From the NCBI GenBank assembly GCA_037447215.1, contig JBBIHB010000054.1:1-18888 (forward strand): 18,888 bases of DNA. Reading direction: 5' to 3'. Shown here one piece after another: positions 15,450 to 18,888 of the stretch (position 1 is the stretch's first letter; every line of letters begins with the position of its first letter). The translations under genes were made by a program, and so were the position numbers. The notes beneath the pieces were generated by a model that saw only the letters and a list, made by a program, of their open reading frames with translations, searched no databases and had not been told where the DNA came from. This stretch comes from UBA1413 sp037447215 (lineage in GTDB: Bacteria > Bacteroidota > Bacteroidia > Bacteroidales > Prolixibacteraceae).

Positions 15450-15878
15450 ATGACCATAGACGATATACAAAAGGAGATTATCGAAGAGTTTTCGTCTTAT
15501 GACGATTGGATGGATAAATACGGATACCTGATCGAATTAGGCAATAACCTTCCCGAACTTGCGGCTTCGGAAAAAACTGATGAACATCTGATAAAGGGTT
15601 GCCAGTCGAGGGTATGGTTGGTTGCTGAACTGAAAAATGGTAAAATCTTTTTCAGGGGTGAAAGTGATGCTGTAATTGTGAAAGGCTTGGTGGCACTCCT
15701 GTTGAGGGTTGTTTCAGACCGAACTCCGAAAGAACTGATTGACAGCGAAATGTATTTTATCGATGAAATAGGGTTAAAGCAGCATTTGTCGCCAACCCGC
15801 TCAAATGGCCTGATAGCCATGATGAAACAAATAAGACTGTATGCTGTTGCATATAACAAAGTTTTGGAAAGGAATTAA
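15450..15878 (+). CDS. sufE: Sulfur acceptor protein SufE
   Basis: SufE accepts persulfide sulfur from SufS, stimulates it and passes the sulfur to SufB. The 142-residue protein matches the family from YDDWMDKYGYLIELGNNLPE (17-36) to the end. The sulfur-carrying cysteine is Cys51 in IKGCQSRVW, at the same residue number as in E. coli SufE. It forms a pair with the DUF59 gene (2 bp between stop and ATG). Its separation from sufBCDS by four features on both strands means the SUF set is split into two transcripts. Confidence 0.96.
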   Translation: MTIDDIQKEIIEEFSSYDDWMDKYGYLIELGNNLPELAASEKTDEHLIKGCQSRVWLVAELKNGKIFFRGESDAVIVKGLVALLLRVVSDRTPKELIDSEMYFIDEIGLKQHLSPTRSNGLIAMMKQIRLYAVAYNKVLERN

Positions 15879-15880
15879 TA

Positions 15881-16186
15881 ATGGACAAAAGGATAGATCA
15901 GATCATTGCCAACCTGAAAGATGTTTATGACCCGGAAATTCCGGTGAACATCTATGACCTTGGCTTGATATATAATGTTGATATTGACGAAAACGACTCC
16001 GCACACATTGTAATGACACTAACTGCACCCGGCTGCCCGGTTGCCGATATGCTGCTGGAAGAAGCCAGGCACTCGGCCATTCTTGTTGATGGTGTAAAGG
16101 ATGCCAATGTTGAACTTACATTTGATCCACCGTGGGAAAAATCGATGATGAGCGAAGAAGCCAGGCTTGAATTAGGGTTCTTTTAA
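15881..16186 (+). CDS. DUF59/MIP18-family Fe-S maturation protein, SufT-like
   Basis: A 101-residue single-domain protein of the DUF59 (MIP18/PaaD-like) family. Family marks are DPEIPVNIYDLGLIYNV (17-33), the TAPGCP motif (48-53) with conserved Cys52, and FDPPWEKSMMSEEAR (81-95). Bacterial SufT proteins of this family take part in Fe-S protein maturation, and genes of this type are often found next to suf genes; the sufE partner 2 bp upstream supports that role here. It lacks the ApbC/Mrp ATPase domain that some relatives carry. The gene ends 3 bp before the stop codon of the convergent GH2 gene. sufT would be a sensible symbol, but it is left out because the assignment rests on family and context. 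Confidence 0.92.
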   Translation: MDKRIDQIIANLKDVYDPEIPVNIYDLGLIYNVDIDENDSAHIVMTLTAPGCPVADMLLEEARHSAILVDGVKDANVELTFDPPWEKSMMSEEARLELGFF

Positions 16187-16189
16187 TGA

Positions 16190-18004
16190 TTATTTATTCA
16201 GGATTTCGATTACCGCCCTGTTCACCTGCCTGATTTTATCCTCATCCAATTTAATTACTTTCCGGTCATAAGTCATCAGCCCGTTTACTTCAATTTCTAC
16301 ATCGGTAGTTTGTGTATAAACGGCTGCTGAATACCCAAAGGGGATCAGTTTTTTTAATTTTTCGGCCATTTCTATATACGCATTGGTGGCTTCTGCCGAA
16401 GTTTTAAATTGTACGTAGCCCCAATTCCGGTCTTTCTCCCATAAATGGTTTTCCATAACAAGGCCAATTCCTCCATATTCCCCTAGTACGTTTGCCCGTT
16501 TCGAGTCGTAAAGCCCCATCACCGGATCGGGATAGTTGTGCATATCAAGAATATCGCCCACATCGTAATGGTTGCCCCCGCTTGCAGGGTTAACCAGGCG
16601 CGAAGGGTCATAATTTTTTGTCCATTCTGTAATCTCTTGGGTTTTAAATTGTCCCCATGCTTCGTTGAAAGGTACCCAAACTACCACACTCGGGTTCGAA
16701 ATGGTCAAATCCATTATCTCTTTCCATTCCTGCCGGAAATTTACCTCTGATTCGGCATTGCGCACAAATTCAAGTCCGTTGAAATAGTTCCGCATCTGCC
16801 ATTGGGGCGAATGGTCGCCATTGGGCATATCCTGCCAAACCAATATACCTTCGCGGTCGCAGTGGTAATACCAACGCGCCGGTTCAACCTTCACATGCTT
16901 GCGGATCATGTTAAACCCGAAATCTTTGGTTTTTTTAATATCGTACAATAATGCTTCATCGGTGGGGGCAGTGTATAATCCATCAGGCCACCAACCCTGA
17001 TCCAGTAGTCCGAAGTGGAAATAATCTTTGTTGTTCAATTGCAGCCTCACCACCCCATTGGTGTCTCGTTTGGTCGAAATTTTGCGCATCCCGAAATAGC
17101 TTTTGATTTTATCGATAGCTACCTCGTTCCGTATTATTGAAAGTTCCATATCGTACAGATAGGGTGACTCAGGGCTCCACATTTTTGCTCCTGGGACTGC
17201 TACAAAAACCTCCTGACCTGCAGCTGCTTTTCCGGTTGAAATGATACGCCCGTTTTCCAAAACTTTAACTTCAACAATGTCGGTCGGTAAAGCACCTTCC
17301 AAACCAGCCTTTACTGTTATGTTGTTCCCATCTATATTGGGAATAGTCCTGATATGGCTGAAGAAAACCTGATTAACCGGCTCAATCCATACCGTTTGCC
17401 ATATACCCGTAACCGGTGTGTACCATATTCCTCGCGGCTGGCTAACCTGTTTCCCACGCGGCTGAAAACCTTTGTCGGTGGGATCCCAAACCCTTACTAC
17501 GAGCTTTTGTTCCTTATCTTTTGTAAGAAATGGTGTTATATCAAAACTGAACGGCGTATATCCGCCCTGGTGCATCCCAACTTTAATATTGTTCACCCAA
17601 ACATCGGCTTTCCAGTCAACAGCGCCAAAATTGAGCAGGATTTTTTTGTTTTTCCATGTTGCTGGTATGCTGAAACTCTTCCTGTACCATAATTCATTTT
17701 CCTGACCAACCATCTTTTGAACGCCCGAAAGACTTGATTCAACAGGAAACGGAACGAGTATTTTCCCATCCCATTTTTCAGGAGTTGAATACCCTTTTGG
17801 AGTTATGGTATAGTCCCATAAACCATTTAGGTTTTGCCACTGATCGCGTAACATTTGGGGCCGGGGATATTCAGGCAAAGGATTTTCAGGGTTTATATGG
17901 TCCGCCCATTGGGTTTTAATCCGGTCGCCGGCTGGTTGCCATTTCTGTGCATTAGAACTGAAAACTAAAATAATAATGAACGTAATAAAGCACAACGTTT
18001 TCAT
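16190..18004 (-). CDS. Secreted GH2-family glycoside hydrolase
   Basis: A 604-residue secreted family 2 glycosidase. Residues 1-20 (MKTLCFITFI... SSNAQ) are a signal peptide. The order is an N-terminal jelly-roll sugar-binding domain (about 45-210, with LWYRKSFSIP and VDWKADVWVN typical of GH2), an immunoglobulin-like domain (about 212-305) and a TIM barrel (about 310-604). The acid/base is Glu448 in VPFNEAWGQ and the nucleophile Glu509 in LGEYGG. It is short for a beta-galactosidase of the LacZ kind and lacks extra C-terminal domains, but it is not truncated. GH2 includes beta-galactosidases, beta-mannosidases and beta-glucuronidases; sequence alone does not settle the sugar. It has its own promoter at 18032-18065 and converges on the DUF59 gene. 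Confidence 0.93.
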   Translation of the reverse strand: MKTLCFITFIIILVFSSNAQKWQPAGDRIKTQWADHINPENPLPEYPRPQMLRDQWQNLNGLWDYTITPKGYSTPEKWDGKILVPFPVESSLSGVQKMVGQENELWYRKSFSIPATWKNKKILLNFGAVDWKADVWVNNIKVGMHQGGYTPFSFDITPFLTKDKEQKLVVRVWDPTDKGFQPRGKQVSQPRGIWYTPVTGIWQTVWIEPVNQVFFSHIRTIPNIDGNNITVKAGLEGALPTDIVEVKVLENGRIISTGKAAAGQEVFVAVPGAKMWSPESPYLYDMELSIIRNEVAIDKIKSYFGMRKISTKRDTNGVVRLQLNNKDYFHFGLLDQGWWPDGLYTAPTDEALLYDIKKTKDFGFNMIRKHVKVEPARWYYHCDREGILVWQDMPNGDHSPQWQMRNYFNGLEFVRNAESEVNFRQEWKEIMDLTISNPSVVVWVPFNEAWGQFKTQEITEWTKNYDPSRLVNPASGGNHYDVGDILDMHNYPDPVMGLYDSKRANVLGEYGGIGLVMENHLWEKDRNWGYVQFKTSAEATNAYIEMAEKLKKLIPFGYSAAVYTQTTDVEIEVNGLMTYDRKVIKLDEDKIRQVNRAVIEILNK

Positions 18005-18031
18005 AGTATCGATTTTTGGTTAATGAACACC

Positions 18032-18065
18032 CAAATATACATAAAAGCAGCCCATACCTCAAAAA
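18032..18065 (-). promoter_or_regulatory. Bacteroidota-type promoter for the GH2 gene
   Basis: On the minus strand TTTTTG (18060-18065) is followed after 20 bases by TATATTTG (18032-18039), a full match to TAnnTTTG. The GH2 ATG (18004) lies 27 bases further on. This is one of the two best-formed promoters in the window. Confidence 0.65.
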
Positions 18066-18087
18066 CCAGGTACAGATGCAAGAAAAA

Positions 18088-18127
18088 TACCGGTAAAAAT
18101 TTTCTTATTCCGGACAATCATGTCTGG
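18088..18127. promoter_or_regulatory. Palindrome and hairpin upstream of the GH2 promoter
   Basis: TACCGGTA (18088-18095) is a perfect 8-bp palindrome, and CCGGACA/TGTCTGG (18110-18116 and 18121-18127, one G-T pair, 4-base loop) forms an inverted repeat just beyond it. They lie 23 and 45 bases upstream of the GH2 -33 element, a place used by activator sites. The rest of the 274-bp spacer (18005-18278) shows no gene. Confidence 0.3.
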
Positions 18128-18278
18128 TAAAATAATTCCATAGTTTTCTCCATTCACCGGCATTCTTGCTACGTTGATTGGAATCCTCTGTTTTATGAAT
18201 AATAACAGGGTAATTTTTGTATCGTTATTAAGTCATAAAAACATCATTTGAAAAATAAAACATCAAAAACAGAAAACA

Positions 18279-18686
18279 ATGAAAACAAAAGTATTAACCA
18301 CGGTACTTGCAGTTTTGCTCTCAACCTCAGCAAGTTTTGGAGCAAACCTTTTAAAAGGAAAGAATTCCAACTTCATTTCGAATTTGGAAGATGCAAAAGA
18401 ATCAACCTTAAAAATTGAAACATGGATGATCGACGAATCCGTATGGAATGTAAAATTGGAATCCGGATTTACTGAAGACACAGATCAGACATTCGAAATT
18501 GAATTATGGATGGTACATCCGGCATACTGGAAAAATCTTACAACCGAAGCAGAGGTTAGCCTTATCCTTGAAAAGTGGATGACAGAGGATTCATATTGGA
18601 ACGTTTCAAAACCATACCTCACAACTGAAAAAGATAAGGCCCTTCAAATAGAAGGTTGGATGATTGATGATGAAAATTGGGAATAA
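18279..18686 (+). CDS. Small secreted protein with four W-M-x5-W repeats
   Basis: The family was not recognised by name. The 135-residue protein starts with a signal peptide (MKTKVLTTVLAVLLSTSASFG, cleavage near 20-22). The mature part of about 113 residues is four repeats with an invariant core E-x-W-M-x5-W: tryptophans at 49/56, 77/84, 100/107 and 127/134, so the second Trp is always seven residues after the first. Repeat units are 28, 23 and 27 residues apart. Each core is preceded by alternating hydrophobic residues (LKIE, FEIE, LILE, LQIE) and linked by acidic/Thr-rich segments. There are no cysteines. The protein ends one residue after the last Trp. It is strongly acidic and likely extracytoplasmic. 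A small beta-repeat or binding role is imaginable, but no function can be assigned. It stands alone, divergent from the GH2 gene. Confidence 0.85.
   Translation: MKTKVLTTVLAVLLSTSASFGANLLKGKNSNFISNLEDAKESTLKIETWMIDESVWNVKLESGFTEDTDQTFEIELWMVHPAYWKNLTTEAEVSLILEKWMTEDSYWNVSKPYLTTEKDKALQIEGWMIDDENWE
18408..18680 (+). repeat. Four protein-level W-M repeats inside the small secreted gene
   Basis: The four repeat cores occupy residues 44-56, 72-84, 95-107 and 122-134. Every core uses GAA for the Glu and has TGG ATG for Trp-Met, but the surrounding codons differ, so the duplications are old or under protein-level selection rather than recent tandem copying. Confidence 0.75.
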
Positions 18687-18888
18687 TTAAATTTTGGAAG
18701 AAGTTAATCAGGTACAAGGGTATGCCGGACAACATGATCGGGATCAATATCAATACACGATCCGGGGCCTGACGGAACTTCAACCATTTCATTCATACTA
18801 ACTAAATAGAAGTTTTACACTCAAATGGAATTTTTAGATACTCCCCATACTTAGTACCACTTTTTTTAATTTTTAATTGAATTTACTT
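18687..18888. other. Non-coding tail
   Basis: No open frame with recognisable content is seen. The stretch is AT-rich toward the end, with TACT-T-AGTA (18850-18858 area) as a small palindrome and a CCGGACAA word at 18725 that also occurs in two other intergenic regions (39 and 18110). It probably leads to a gene outside the window. Confidence 0.4.

Noticed and set aside
39..18732. CCGGACAA word shared by three intergenic regions (39, 18110, 18725)
   Set aside because: Eight bases in three places is suggestive but the flanking bases differ and no longer shared unit or CRISPR-like periodicity is present.

Overview
The window looks like chromosome of an anaerobic or microaerobic Bacteroidota, most likely in the Bacteroidales/Marinilabiliales area. 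The evidence is the set of protein families (secreted GH127, GH26 and GH2 enzymes, Tat-exported Gfo/Idh/MocA oxidoreductases, sufBCDS in the Bacteroidota style, rubrerythrin), the near absence of Shine-Dalgarno sequences, and several matches to the Bacteroidota promoter form (TTTG at -33, about 19-20 bases, TAnnTTTG at -7). The genus assignment is inference.

Layout. (1) Positions 1-272 are non-coding and hold several short inverted repeats. (2) 273-4758, minus strand: a three-gene carbohydrate cluster transcribed leftward, with a GH127-type beta-L-arabinofuranosidase-like enzyme followed by two oxidoreductases that carry Tat signals. (3) 4911-6026, plus strand: a secreted GH26 beta-mannanase-like enzyme. 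The divergent spacer between it and the GH127 gene contains a perfect 14-bp palindrome. (4) 6031-7065, minus: thiL. (5) 7283-12282, plus: sufB, sufC, sufD and sufS, the Fe-S cluster scaffold, ATPase and cysteine desulfurase, followed after 23 bp by an SBF-like membrane transporter (12306-13349). (6) 13321-14577, minus: an unrecognised secreted protein whose 3' end overlaps the transporter, then rubrerythrin (14716-15291, minus). (7) 15450-16186, plus: sufE and a DUF59/SufT-like gene, the rest of the SUF set. (8) 16190-18004, minus: a secreted GH2 enzyme with a good Bacteroidota promoter. (9) 18279-18686, plus: a small secreted protein of four repeats with an invariant E-x-W-M-x5-W core. The last 202 bases show no gene.

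Functionally the central block is Fe-S cluster biogenesis. SufS takes sulfur from cysteine, SufE carries it, SufBCD assembles the cluster and the DUF59 protein probably helps maturation; rubrerythrin between the two SUF blocks fits a peroxide/oxygen defence role. The flanks are secreted polysaccharide-degrading genes without SusC/SusD partners in the window. No tRNA, rRNA, CRISPR array, insertion sequence or phage gene was seen.

The most unusual items are the W-M-x5-W repeat protein, the pairing of exported Gfo/Idh/MocA proteins (one with an atypical GLDTSH motif) with a GH127 enzyme, the cysteine-rich C-terminus of SufD, the overlapping divergent thiL/sufB promoters with a 5'-end hairpin in the sufB leader, and two 14-bp perfect palindromes at gene boundaries.
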